Shown here in pieces: positions 45,621 through 54,216 of a DNA stretch of 64,000 nucleotides. Every line of letters begins with the position of its first letter. The first letter of the stretch is position 1. Both the position numbers and the translations under genes were made by a program. The notes beneath the pieces were generated by a model, which was not told the DNA's origin, searched no databases, and saw only the letters and a list, made by a program, of their open reading frames with translations. Source of the stretch: a bacterium. GTDB lineage: Bacteria; Armatimonadota; Abditibacteriia; Abditibacteriales; Abditibacteriaceae. Location: the NCBI GenBank assembly GCA_004172935.1, contig SDZD01000010.1, positions 62,001 to 126,000 of the forward strand, read 5' to 3'.

Positions 45621-47165
45621 ATGTCCGATTCTTCATCGAACGCGCCTCTCCCATCCAATGCGCCCGAATGGATGGATGCCAGTGCGCGCAAAAAGGCCCA
45701 ATACACTATTTTATTGACGGTCTTTCTCGACATCCTTGGTTTTTCCATCATTATTCCGCAACTTGCGGTTTATGCAGCCCAATTTGGCGCCACGCCCTGG
45801 ATGACCGGAGTTCTGGCTTCGGTTTATTCAATGATGGGCTTTTTGTTCACTCCGGTCTGGGGTCGCCTATCGGATCGCTACGGGCGCCGTCCCATCTTGC
45901 TCGTATCTATCTTCGGCACCGCGATTGGCTACATCGCTTTCGCGCTCGCCCATTCGTTGCCGTTCCTGTTTCTGGCGCGCATCATCGACGGCATTACGGG
46001 CGGTAACATCTCGACCGCTCAGGCCTATCTCAGTGACATCACCCCTCCCGAAGATCGCTCCAAATCGTATGGCCTGTTCGGAGCGACCTTCGGCATCGCC
46101 TTCGCGGTTGGCCCTCTCATCGGTTCGGCCCTCAGCCACCTTCCCGGTGCATGGGGCGGCAACTTCGGCCTCGGCATGTTCTCGATGACGTTGGGCTTTT
46201 TGAACCTGGCCATGGCCGCCAAATTCTTGCCCGAAACCCTGTCCCCCACCGTACTCAAACTCAATCGCGACCGTCCCAGCCCGCCCTCTCCTATTTCGGG
46301 CTACGCCAAAACACTCGCCATTCCCAAGCTGAACACCGTCATCCTCATCGGCTTTCTGGCGACGACGGCTTTTGCTACCATCCAGGGCATTTACGCCGTC
46401 TACATCCTCAAGGAATACACGCGCCCACTCGTGCAGCAGGAAATCGCGCGTAACCCCCAGGAGGCCATCACACGGGCTAGAACACTCGCTACCGCCGAGC
46501 AGAGTTCGCCAACATCTTCTTCTGCAGGTGAAGGCGCCTCTCTTATTCCTTCCAGCGAAGGCGACATCACTACCCCCTACGATAAATCGCTCGGCGGCGA
46601 TTATCAGGGACCAAAAGGCGTTGCCTCCCCAGAAGGTTTGTCTTGGCGACACATCGAAAAGCTGTTGGTTCGCCCCGAATCGGCCCGCGTGGTCGGCCAA
46701 ATCTTCGGCGTCATCGGCTTGCTCTCTCTGCTTATCCAAGGCGGTCTGATGAGGAAATTGCCTCAAAGAGTGGGTGAAGTGCCTCTGGTGATAGTCGGCA
46801 CCGTCATTATGGCGGCGGGCTTATTAAGCGTGTCGCTAATGTCCCACCTTGCGCCGCACATGCTGTGGGGGCAATTCCTCGCCAGCGCGATATTAACTCT
46901 TGGCAACGGACTCTCTACGCCAGTCCTCACCAGTCTGGCTTCACAATTTGCGCCCGAAGCCGAGCGTGGCGAAGCGTTGGGCGTCTACCAATCGACACAA
47001 AGCCTGGGTCGCATCGTCGGGCCAAACTTAGGTGGCCTTGCTTTTGGCAACATCGCAGCGGGCGCTCCCTTTGTAATGGGGGCACTCATCATGCTCGTTG
47101 CCGCTGGCATGGCACTACAACTGCGCGCATTTGCTCCTTCACGGGGGCAAGCAAAAGCCGCATAG
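45621..47165 (+). CDS. MFS transporter (TetA/DHA1-like)
   Basis: 514 residues with a 12-helix MFS core: motif A between helices 2 and 3 is GRLSDRYGRRPILLVSI, and motif C-like GPLIGSAL lies in helix 5. The loop between helices 7 and 8 is unusually long, about 85 hydrophilic residues (roughly 275-360), rich in Ser/Glu/Pro. Likely an efflux pump for drugs or metabolites; substrate unknown. The neighbouring moeZ-like gene starts 86 bases after its stop codon. Confidence 0.88.
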   Translation: MSDSSSNAPLPSNAPEWMDASARKKAQYTILLTVFLDILGFSIIIPQLAVYAAQFGATPWMTGVLASVYSMMGFLFTPVWGRLSDRYGRRPILLVSIFGTAIGYIAFALAHSLPFLFLARIIDGITGGNISTAQAYLSDITPPEDRSKSYGLFGATFGIAFAVGPLIGSALSHLPGAWGGNFGLGMFSMTLGFLNLAMAAKFLPETLSPTVLKLNRDRPSPPSPISGYAKTLAIPKLNTVILIGFLATTAFATIQGIYAVYILKEYTRPLVQQEIARNPQEAITRARTLATAEQSSPTSSSAGEGASLIPSSEGDITTPYDKSLGGDYQGPKGVASPEGLSWRHIEKLLVRPESARVVGQIFGVIGLLSLLIQGGLMRKLPQRVGEVPLVIVGTVIMAAGLLSVSLMSHLAPHMLWGQFLASAILTLGNGLSTPVLTSLASQFAPEAERGEALGVYQSTQSLGRIVGPNLGGLAFGNIAAGAPFVMGALIMLVAAGMALQLRAFAPSRGQAKAA

Positions 47166-47251
47166 TCTATTCGAAAGGTAGGATTAAAGACGGAACGAGG
47201 GGCAAATTCAGGCGTTTTGAGGCTTGACTTCGCCCAATTCAGAAGAAAATC

Positions 47252-48409
47252 ATGTTAAACAACCAGGAAATCATGCGCTATGGGCGCCACCTCATTATGC
47301 CCGAAGTGGGCGTTGAGGGACAGGAAAAACTCAAAGCCGCGAAAATCTTGATGATCGGCGCGGGTGGCCTCGGCTCCCCCTCCGGTCTGTATCTGGCCGC
47401 ATCGGGCATCGGCGAAATTACCATCCTCGATCCCGACACCGTGGACGTTTCCAATCTGCAACGTCAGATTTTGCACGATTCGTCCAGCGTCGGCGTGCCC
47501 AAAGTCGAATCGGCGAAGAAGCGCATGAACGAAGTTAACCCCTTCGTCAAAATCAACGCCATCCAGGATGCCGTCTCTACTGAGAACGTCGAAGAACTCG
47601 TCGCCTCGCACGACATCGTCGTCGATGGCACCGACAACTTCGAAACGCGCTACATTGTTAACGACGCCTGTGTGTTGCACAAAAAGCTGAACGTGTACGG
47701 CTCGATCTTCCGTTTCGACGGACAGGCCACCGTGTTCTGCGACCCAGACGGCCCCTGCTATCGCTGTATGTACCCCACCCCGCCGCCCCCAGGCATGGTG
47801 CCCTCGTGCGCCGAAGGTGGCGTTCTCGGCATCTTGCCCGGCATCGTCGGCACCATTCAGGCAACCGAGGCTATCAAGCTCATCATGGGCAAGGGCAACC
47901 CACTCGTTGGTCGCCTGTTGACCTACGATGCTCTGGCGATGACCTTCAAGACATTCAAAATCCGCAAGGACCCCGAATGCCCCATCTGCGGCCCCAATGC
48001 CACCATCAAGTCGCTGTTGCCCGCCGAAGATTATCGTTTCCTGTGCGGCTACGGCGCCTCCGACGAAGCCAGCGAAGTACCATCCTCGCAAATCGAACAG
48101 GTTTCGGCCAAGCAGGCTAAACAAATACTCGATTCCGGCGAGAAAATCACGCTCCTCGACGTGCGCTCGCCCGAAGAGTGGCAGATCACCCACTTGCCTG
48201 GCGCCAAGCACATCCCACTCGACGATTTGCTGACTCGCGTTAACGAGTTGGACACAGCCGATAACACCATCGTCTACTGCCACCACGGCACACGCTCTCA
48301 AAAAGCCATCGCTGGTTTGCAAAAGCTCGGCTTCACCAAGCTCAAGAACATGGCCGGCGGCATCGAATCATGGTCGACCTCGGTAGACCCAACCGTACCT
48401 CGCTACTAA
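47252..48409 (+). CDS. moeZ: MoeB/ThiF-type adenylyltransferase with rhodanese domain (MoeZ-like)
   Basis: Activates a small sulfur-carrier protein (MoaD, ThiS or CysO type) by adenylation and then transfers sulfur, for molybdopterin, thiamine or cysteine synthesis. Residues 1-265: E1-like domain with ATP loop GAGGLGSP (36-43), the VDGTDNF motif (124-130), Cys186, and a structural zinc site formed by Cys169/Cys172 and Cys243/Cys246. Residues about 285-385: rhodanese domain with persulfide cysteine Cys343 in VYCHHGTRS. The 385-residue length is standard for MoeZ/MoeBR. No carrier-protein gene is adjacent. A terminator follows 20 bases after the stop codon. Confidence 0.93.
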   Translation: MLNNQEIMRYGRHLIMPEVGVEGQEKLKAAKILMIGAGGLGSPSGLYLAASGIGEITILDPDTVDVSNLQRQILHDSSSVGVPKVESAKKRMNEVNPFVKINAIQDAVSTENVEELVASHDIVVDGTDNFETRYIVNDACVLHKKLNVYGSIFRFDGQATVFCDPDGPCYRCMYPTPPPPGMVPSCAEGGVLGILPGIVGTIQATEAIKLIMGKGNPLVGRLLTYDALAMTFKTFKIRKDPECPICGPNATIKSLLPAEDYRFLCGYGASDEASEVPSSQIEQVSAKQAKQILDSGEKITLLDVRSPEEWQITHLPGAKHIPLDDLLTRVNELDTADNTIVYCHHGTRSQKAIAGLQKLGFTKLKNMAGGIESWSTSVDPTVPRY

Positions 48410-48429
48410 ACCCAAACTTCAACCAGAAG

Positions 48430-48462
48430 CGCACACGAATACAATTTCGTGTGCGTTTTTAT
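48430..48462 (+). terminator. Terminator of the moeZ-like gene
   Basis: Perfect 10-bp stem (48430-48439 with 48446-48455) followed by a run of five T. Confidence 0.88.
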
Positions 48463-48567
48463 TTTTCTCCACCCCCGTCACTGGCAACAACCGTGCCATG
48501 TCCTGCGGCAAAGGTACATGCAAGCAAATCCCCGCTCAAGCGCAGGTGTTCAGGACCATAAATCATC

Positions 48568-48732
48568 ATGATCAAGCAGTTTTTACAAGAAGAAGAAGGC
48601 CAAACCCTCGTTGAATACGGCTTTCTTATCTCACTCATCGCTCTAGTCGTTATTGGCGTTATAACCCTGCTGGGTCAAAAAATTAAGAACACATATAACG
48701 CCATCCCCAATACCTACAACGCAACCACCTGA
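48568..48732 (+). CDS. Flp/Fap-type pilin subunit (small)
   Basis: A 54-residue protein: MIKQFLQEEEGQTLVEYG at the N-terminus, then a hydrophobic helix (FLISLIALVVIGVITLLG) and a short polar tail. The E-x-G-Q-T-x-x-E-Y pattern before the helix is the signature of Flp (tight-adherence, Tad) pilins; processing would occur after the Gly of EEEG, leaving a Gln at +1. No TadA/RcpA-type assembly gene or prepilin peptidase is nearby, so it is an orphan subunit. A strong terminator follows 18 bases after the stop codon. Confidence 0.88.
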   Translation: MIKQFLQEEEGQTLVEYGFLISLIALVVIGVITLLGQKIKNTYNAIPNTYNATT

Positions 48733-48750
48733 TTCCCAAAAATCAGAACA

Positions 48751-48790
48751 AAAACACCTCTCAAGCGTTTGAGAGGTGTTTTTGTTTTTG
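48751..48790 (+). terminator. Terminator of the Flp pilin gene
   Basis: A 14-bp perfect stem (48751-48764 with 48769-48782), then TTTGTTTTTG. Confidence 0.9.
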
Positions 48791-48849
48791 TCCTACTGGC
48801 GTCACAATTTCTCCAAAAAGGCTTTACTGAAACCAATTTAAGTAGCTTG

Positions 48850-49443
48850 ATGAATTCTTCTTCTTGGGGTTGGCCACTTTTGCGCGCCGCATTACTGGGC
48901 GTGCTCGCCATTGGGATTTGCTTCCCGATTATTTTTGCGATGCATTCGCACTTCGAATTGGGAGAGCCGCCCCTGAACGGTCTATGGGCCTTGGGGGTTG
49001 GGGTTGTGGGCGCCTTCGTGGGCGCGGTCTTCCTCGGCTTGGTTGTAGGCAGTTGGCATGGCGAGCGCGCCTCAGGCACCATTGCCGCCTTTGGCGGCTT
49101 CATGTGGGGCGTCGTCCTCGCCCTATGGCTTTCCTCTTTCTACGGCGGTATCGTCTCCAAAGAGGCGCTTCACCACGCCCGTATCCTATCCAGGCAAAAC
49201 CAAACCCGCATCGCCCAGGCTCCTGGCGAAACCATCGAGCAATCGCGCGCGGGTCATGCCTCGCGTGATGCCGCCCTCGCAGGACTCGAATTCTCCGATG
49301 ATGCCCGCGACGCCACAATTCAGGGATCTGCCCGTCTGCCCGCTCTATCGTTGCTGATTTGGGTCGTTTTAATCCCACCTCTGCTCAGCGCCTTCGAGTG
49401 CCGCCGCACCCGCGCCCCACAGCAAGAATTCATAGAAATATGA
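48850..49443 (+). CDS. Hypothetical membrane protein
   Basis: 197 residues from ATG 48850 with four hydrophobic segments: about 10-31, 45-67, 75-98, and a C-terminal one ending ALSLLIWVVLIPPLL. Between segments 3 and 4 lies a hydrophilic loop of about 60 residues. I recognise no family. A start further upstream would fall in the pilin terminator. A terminator follows. Confidence 0.6.
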   Translation: MNSSSWGWPLLRAALLGVLAIGICFPIIFAMHSHFELGEPPLNGLWALGVGVVGAFVGAVFLGLVVGSWHGERASGTIAAFGGFMWGVVLALWLSSFYGGIVSKEALHHARILSRQNQTRIAQAPGETIEQSRAGHASRDAALAGLEFSDDARDATIQGSARLPALSLLIWVVLIPPLLSAFECRRTRAPQQEFIEI

Positions 49444-49458
49444 CCCCCAAAACACACT

Positions 49459-49486
49459 TAAGCCCGCCACTTGCGCGGCGGGCTTA
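49459..49486 (+). terminator. Hairpin after the membrane protein gene
   Basis: Perfect 10-bp stem TAAGCCCGCC/GGCGGGCTTA (49459-49468 with 49477-49486), 16 bases after the stop codon. No strong T run follows. Confidence 0.6.
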
Positions 49487-49578
49487 GTGCTCCCATTTCC
49501 CTTCCCTACTTCGAAATTCATTAGTTGCTGATTCCGTGCCAGATTTAACAGTCTCCTAAAATATTTTAAAATATTTTT

Positions 49579-50309
49579 TTAGGCCGGAATTTCGATGGTG
49601 TATTTCACCGTGATTCGCTCATTCGCACTCGGCAAAATCCACCGCAAAACATTGCGCTCACTGGTATCCGGTTTGGGCGAAGCCGTTTGCAAACGGGCGT
49701 TCTCAGGTATCGATTCGATAAACGCCAATTGCTCGTCGCTTCGCACCGAAAACTCGACCATCCACTCTCGCATCACCAGATTAAGCAGTGGGCGTGCCCT
49801 CACCATCCAAATGCGCGATAGTCGGCGCCGCCCCAATAGGCACGTTCTCTCCATCATCCTGTTTGCCGGCAATCTGAACGCGCCACTTCAACACGCCGCG
49901 CGCGTTGAGGCCACATTCTCCACCGTCACCACAATATCGAGAGTACCGTCCCCATCGATATCGCCCAACGCTGGCCCCGCCGTCGCCGGGCGCGAAAGTG
50001 GAAAGCGCCACACAACCGCCCACGCCCATCGAGCCTCAGCACTGCCAGACCTTCCAAGGCGGACGCCACAAGGTCGACCTGCCCATCCAAATCGAGGTTG
50101 GCAACAGCCAACCTCGTATCGGCATCCAACCCCAGCGTCGTCTTCCAACGAATAGCCGGATAGGTGCGCAGAACCGAAATAATTTCAGCGGGCAGAAGCA
50201 ATCGGCGCGGCACTTTCGCCTTTCGAGGCGCCGCAACACGAGCGCTAGAAAACAGAATCGGGATGAGAAGAGAGGTCACAAACCTTAGCGCATTCACATT
50301 AAAACTCAA
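49579..50309 (-). pseudogene. Frameshifted FG-GAP/VCBS-repeat protein
   Basis: Minus-strand reading from 50309: a signal peptide-like start (FVTSLLIPILFSSARVAA), then calcium-binding FG-GAP blades AVANLDLDGQVDLVASALEG and, in other frames, PALGDIDGDGTLDIVVTVEN and PTIAHLDGEGT, then a hydrophobic/charged tail ending VKYTIEIPA. The blades lie in different frames: breaks are needed near 50030, near 49910 and near 49795. One secreted FG-GAP protein of about 240 residues is thus disrupted by three frame changes. It is either a decaying gene or a sequencing problem; the read-through is too regular to be chance. Confidence 0.75.
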
Positions 50310-50577
50310 ATTAATCTGCTAGATATGGATAATCTTGTTAAGTGCCCGGACAACATCTCTCCACATTCAACCGCATTGTCTATTGAAATCAATTCTGCCA
50401 ACTCGTCATTTGGTAACTTCCATGTGCCGCACATCGCACTACAAACAGCAAAATTGAACAAAACAGTTCAACAAAGCGTTGACACCTCTATTGGCGAAGA
50501 CATTCTTCCACACCTCAAGCGCCCTTTATTCGAGGACAGCAGAGGCGAGAAAGAGTCACCATTAAAAGCAAAAACTT

Positions 50578-51624
50578 ATGCAAAAACCGGAAATCGCCAT
50601 CATTCTCAATCCCGAAAGCGGATCTCACAGCGAAGAGATGGTTCTCAAAGTACGGGCGGCTCTAGAAAAGAGCGGACGCCCCTTCATCTGTCTCGAAACC
50701 GACCCCGACCAGGGCGCCAAACCCGCCGTCGCAAAAGCGATGGAAAGCGGCGTCCAAACCGTCATCGCCTGTGGTGGCGACGGCACAGTGATGAGCGCCG
50801 TTAACGCGCTAGGCAAAGCGGACGCCGACCTCAAACTGGCCATCGTGCCGGGCGGCACGGCGAATTTGCTCGCTCGTGCGCTCGAAGTTCCTCTCGATGT
50901 CGAAGAAGCCATGGCCGTTGCCCTCGAAGGCGACGAAAGACGCATCGACCTGGGCGAGTGCAGTGACACCTTGTTCGCGCTGGGGTTGGGTCTTGGCCTC
51001 ACCGAGAAACTGGTTTCAGGAGCCAGCGCCGAAGAAAAGGAGCGCCTCGGAAAATGGGCTTATGTCAAAGCCCTACTTGAAGAAGTCGGCGCCAAACCTT
51101 CCACCTTCACCTATACCTTGGACGACGGCCAGGAACAGACCACACAAGGCGTAGCCGTGGTGGTTGCCAATGCCGGAACGCTCAGCGGCAACATCGAGTT
51201 CGCCCCCGGCGCCCAGATGGACGACGGCAAGCTCGACTTAGTGATTCTGCATCGTCTGTACGCGCGTGACCTAACCCGCCTTCTCGTCAAAAGCCTGTTC
51301 GGCGCTCAGAAAACCGACCGAGCCTTGACATGCGTGGCCGGTAAAACCATCCACATCAGCAGCAATCCCCCACTCGATTTACAAATCGATGGCGAGAAGG
51401 TGAAATTTCATCCTCCGCTCCACGTCGAAGTGCGCCCAGCAGCACTGCGCGTCGCGGTCCCCAGCGAGTCACAAAAAGCCTCTTTGGCTAATGCTCTCAA
51501 GGAAAAACTCGCCAAACCAGTAGTCGAAGAAACCCAACTCCCGACGTGGCGAATATGGGGAGCAGTTGCTGCCCTCAGCGCCTTATCCGGGGCAATCATC
51601 TGGAAAATGTACAAGGGCAAGTAA
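50578..51624 (+). CDS. Diacylglycerol/lipid kinase family protein (YegS-like)
   Basis: 348 residues. Kinase domain: ATP-binding GGDGT (66-70) and PGGTANLLAR (91-100), the C-terminal beta-sandwich with DLGECSDTLFALGLGLG, FAPGAQMDDGKLDLVIL and the closing QIDGE. These enzymes phosphorylate lipids such as diacylglycerol or related alcohols with ATP. A hydrophobic C-terminal helix (about 327-344) is an unusual addition that would anchor it in the membrane. It lies upstream of the glmU-prs pair but is separated by 197 bases. Confidence 0.9.
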   Translation: MQKPEIAIILNPESGSHSEEMVLKVRAALEKSGRPFICLETDPDQGAKPAVAKAMESGVQTVIACGGDGTVMSAVNALGKADADLKLAIVPGGTANLLARALEVPLDVEEAMAVALEGDERRIDLGECSDTLFALGLGLGLTEKLVSGASAEEKERLGKWAYVKALLEEVGAKPSTFTYTLDDGQEQTTQGVAVVVANAGTLSGNIEFAPGAQMDDGKLDLVILHRLYARDLTRLLVKSLFGAQKTDRALTCVAGKTIHISSNPPLDLQIDGEKVKFHPPLHVEVRPAALRVAVPSESQKASLANALKEKLAKPVVEETQLPTWRIWGAVAALSALSGAIIWKMYKGK

Positions 51625-51821
51625 ATCGCGCCACGAATCGCCCCAGATTTCTAACATGTTTCTAATATTGGGGCTTTGATTTCATCTAACTCTGCCAGAT
51701 CGGACGACCCAACTTATCTCGCTCCAGGCCAACTCCTCGCGACAGGAAAACTTCAATGAGGGTTATTGTGGTGCAAAAATCGAGGTTTTGAAGTTCAGGT
51801 ACGTTAAAATCTTCGGCGATA

Positions 51822-52592
51822 ATGAATCTTGCCGTTTTGGTGTTAGCCGCCGGAAAGGGCACTCGCATGGAATCCGACCTGCCCAAAGTGCTGCATCCGC
51901 TACGCGGTCGCCCGCTCGTGGCGCACGTCCTTGATGCCGCGCTTACGCTCGACCCTACCCGTTTGATTTGCATTGTCGGCCATCGCGCCGAATTGGTCGA
52001 ATCCGAAGTCCAGCGTTCCCACGCTTCGGTCGAATTCGTCAATCAGGGCGAGATGCTCGGCACTGGACACGCCGTATCGCAAACCAAAGCTGCGCTGGAA
52101 AATTTCGATGGCGAAGTTCTGGTCACATGCGGCGATGCCCCGCTACTAACCAGCGAAACGCTGGCCGATTTAGTCGCGCGGCGCCGTCAGGACGACGCAG
52201 CAGCAGCCATGCTCGTTGGCCGAATCGATGAGCCTGGTCGCTATGGGCGTGTCATCATGGCCGAGGGCGGCGAAGTCGAGAAAATCGTCGAATGGAAGGA
52301 CGCCTCCGAAGAAGAGCGCGCCGTCCAAACCGTCAATGCCGGAACTTATGTTTTTCGTTCCAAAGATTTATGGAAACAGCTGGCGCGCGTCACCAACGAT
52401 AACGCCAGCGGCGAATACTATCTCACCGACGTTATCGGCCTGCTCCGTCAAGACGGAGAAAAGGTCGTTGGCATTCTGGTCAGCGAGCGCGAAATGACGG
52501 GCATCAACACCCGCGCCGAACTCGCCGAACTCGAACGTCAACTCGAAGAAGAAGAACGACTAATGGCCGAAAACGAGGCGATGCCTTCATGA
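51822..52592 (+). CDS. UDP-GlcNAc pyrophosphorylase domain protein (GlmU N-terminal half only)
   Basis: A 256-residue nucleotidyltransferase that would join GlcNAc-1-phosphate and UTP to form UDP-GlcNAc. Signature LAAGKGTRMESDLPKVLHP near the N-terminus, then the substrate motifs GTGHAV, CGDAPLL and YGRVI, and the DVIGLLR region. The left-handed beta-helix domain that acetylates glucosamine-1-phosphate in full GlmU is absent: the gene ends after an acidic helix. The next gene, prs, overlaps it by four bases, the same order as in many bacteria (glmU-prs). Either acetylation is encoded elsewhere, or this enzyme uses another sugar phosphate. Confidence 0.85.
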   Translation: MNLAVLVLAAGKGTRMESDLPKVLHPLRGRPLVAHVLDAALTLDPTRLICIVGHRAELVESEVQRSHASVEFVNQGEMLGTGHAVSQTKAALENFDGEVLVTCGDAPLLTSETLADLVARRRQDDAAAAMLVGRIDEPGRYGRVIMAEGGEVEKIVEWKDASEEERAVQTVNAGTYVFRSKDLWKQLARVTNDNASGEYYLTDVIGLLRQDGEKVVGILVSEREMTGINTRAELAELERQLEEEERLMAENEAMPS

Positions 52593-53626
52593 GCGAAGCA
52601 CAAGCACATTTAAACGCAGGCGAACTGCGCACCGAACAGGTCAGGAGCGGTTCGCTCGAACTGGATAGCTCCACAATTAAAATCTTCGCGGGCAACGCCA
52701 ACCCCAAGTTGGCGCAGGACATAGCGGATATTCTGGGGCAACCACTCGGCGACATCATGATCACGCGCTTCTCCGACGGAGAAACACGCTGCGCCATCAA
52801 CGAATCCATTCGTGGCGCCGATGTCTTCATCGTCCAACCCACTTGCGCCCCTGTTAACGATACCTTGATGGAATTGCTCATCCTGTGCGATGCCTTCAAG
52901 CGCGCTTCACCGCGCCGTATCGTGCCCATCGTGCCCTATTTCGGCTACGCCCGCCAGGACAAAAAGGTGCGCCCACGCGAACCCATCACAGCCAAATTGG
53001 TTGCCGACATGATTTCGCACGCAGGCGCCGACCGCATCTTCGTCATCGACCTGCACGCCGGACAGATTCAAGGCTTCTTCGACATTCCCGTCGATCATCT
53101 CCCCGGCCAACCCTTGCTCGCCGAGCACTTGCGCTCGATGGGTATTTGCGGCAAAGGCGTCACCGTCGTCTCACCAGACGTTGGCGGCGTAGAGCGCGCC
53201 ACCATCCTGGCCGAGAAACTGAGTTCCGAACTCGCCATCGTCGCCAAACGCCGCCCCGAACCGGGCAAGGTCAAGGTTGTCGAAGTCATCGGCCAAATCG
53301 AAGGACAAATCTGCGTCCTCATAGACGACATGATCGACTCCGGCGGTACCTTCGTGGCAGCAGCTCAGGAACTCGCCAGCCGAGGCGCCAAGAAGATTTA
53401 CGGCTGTGCCACCCACGGCGTACTTTCGGGCGATGCCATTCGCCGCATCAAGGATTCGGAGATCGAACAACTCATCATCACCGACACCATCCCGATTGCC
53501 CCCGAACGGCGTATCGAAAAAATCACCCAGCTCAGCGTCGCCAAGGTCTGCGCCGAGGCCATCCTCCGCATCCACCAGAACGACTCGGTCTCCACCATGT
53601 TCGACTCAGTCTGGTCGGGCCAGTAA
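52589..53626 (+). CDS. prs: Ribose-phosphate pyrophosphokinase
   Basis: Makes PRPP from ribose-5-phosphate and ATP (EC 2.7.6.1) for nucleotide, histidine and NAD synthesis; cytoplasmic. 345 residues, slightly longer than the typical 310-320 because of about 30 extra N-terminal residues. Hallmarks: flexible loop YFGYARQDKK, metal-binding DLHAGQIQGFF and the PRPP-binding VLIDDMIDSGGT. It is translationally coupled to the upstream glmU-like gene (ATGA overlap). A long perfect palindrome terminates the operon five bases downstream. Confidence 0.96.
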   Translation: MSEAQAHLNAGELRTEQVRSGSLELDSSTIKIFAGNANPKLAQDIADILGQPLGDIMITRFSDGETRCAINESIRGADVFIVQPTCAPVNDTLMELLILCDAFKRASPRRIVPIVPYFGYARQDKKVRPREPITAKLVADMISHAGADRIFVIDLHAGQIQGFFDIPVDHLPGQPLLAEHLRSMGICGKGVTVVSPDVGGVERATILAEKLSSELAIVAKRRPEPGKVKVVEVIGQIEGQICVLIDDMIDSGGTFVAAAQELASRGAKKIYGCATHGVLSGDAIRRIKDSEIEQLIITDTIPIAPERRIEKITQLSVAKVCAEAILRIHQNDSVSTMFDSVWSGQ

Positions 53627-53630
53627 ACCT

Positions 53631-53684
53631 AGAAGAACAGCAAAAGGGCGGGCGCAATTGCGCCCGCCCTTTTGCTGTTCTTCT
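53631..53684 (+). terminator. 54-base perfect palindrome, terminator of prs
   Basis: Each 27-base half is the exact reverse complement of the other (53631-53657 with 53658-53684). The top half is A-rich and the bottom half T-rich at its end, so the RNA hairpin is followed by U residues. Confidence 0.85.
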
Positions 53685-53776
53685 TCTTCTGACACCCCTT
53701 CTCCCCTTGCTCAATGATAATCAGGCTATCCATCAAACTAGTACCGAAGGTAGGGCAATAGGAAGCCCAAAGAAAT

Positions 53777-54181
53777 ATGCTCAGATTCGATGGTATCTAT
53801 TGTTCGCCACTCATAAAGGACGAGGCGTTGTCCTACCGCGACTACTTCCGCTTTTACGAAGACGGCAGTGTTCTGGCGGTAGTCTCCACTGGCACCGCAA
53901 CAGAAGTCGCCCGTTGGTTCCACAAAGACACAAGCCAACTCTCGGAAGGCCGTTACACCCTTGATGGCCTCTCAATCTCGTTTTCAACCGCCAGTCCCGG
54001 CGGCGAAATCGACAGAAACGAGGAGTTCTACGACGGCTCACTCCAAGTCATCGTGAGCTATAATGGTCAGGTCGGCGACAACGTCCTCCACCTCCATTCT
54101 CATAGCCACTTCAACGGCCACGAGGCCACCATCGCCTGCGAGTTCGTGCCAATAGAATTGCTTCCCCCACGCTCACAGTAG
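53777..54181 (+). CDS. Hypothetical protein
   Basis: 134 residues, soluble and acidic, with several strands (YRDYFRFYEDGSVLAVVSTG, LQVIVSYNGQVG) and a His-rich turn HLHSHSHFNGHE near the C-terminus. It looks like a lipocalin/beta-barrel-type small protein, but I recognise no family. No neighbouring gene is in an operon with it. Confidence 0.5.
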   Translation: MLRFDGIYCSPLIKDEALSYRDYFRFYEDGSVLAVVSTGTATEVARWFHKDTSQLSEGRYTLDGLSISFSTASPGGEIDRNEEFYDGSLQVIVSYNGQVGDNVLHLHSHSHFNGHEATIACEFVPIELLPPRSQ

Positions 54182-54216
54182 AGTGAGGTAGCCCCCACAG
54201 ATATTGTCACATCCTC

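Noticed and set aside
47255..48322. A 355-codon open frame on the minus strand across the moeZ-like gene
   Set aside because: Antisense shadow of a confidently identified gene.
50325..50804. Open frame upstream of and overlapping the lipid kinase gene
   Set aside because: The overlapping half is an out-of-frame version of the kinase; the first half has no family match and only weak coding character.
52885..53964. A 359-codon plus-strand frame overlapping prs
   Set aside because: Rich in Arg/His/Pro, typical of an out-of-frame reading of a GC-rich gene; prs itself is certain.
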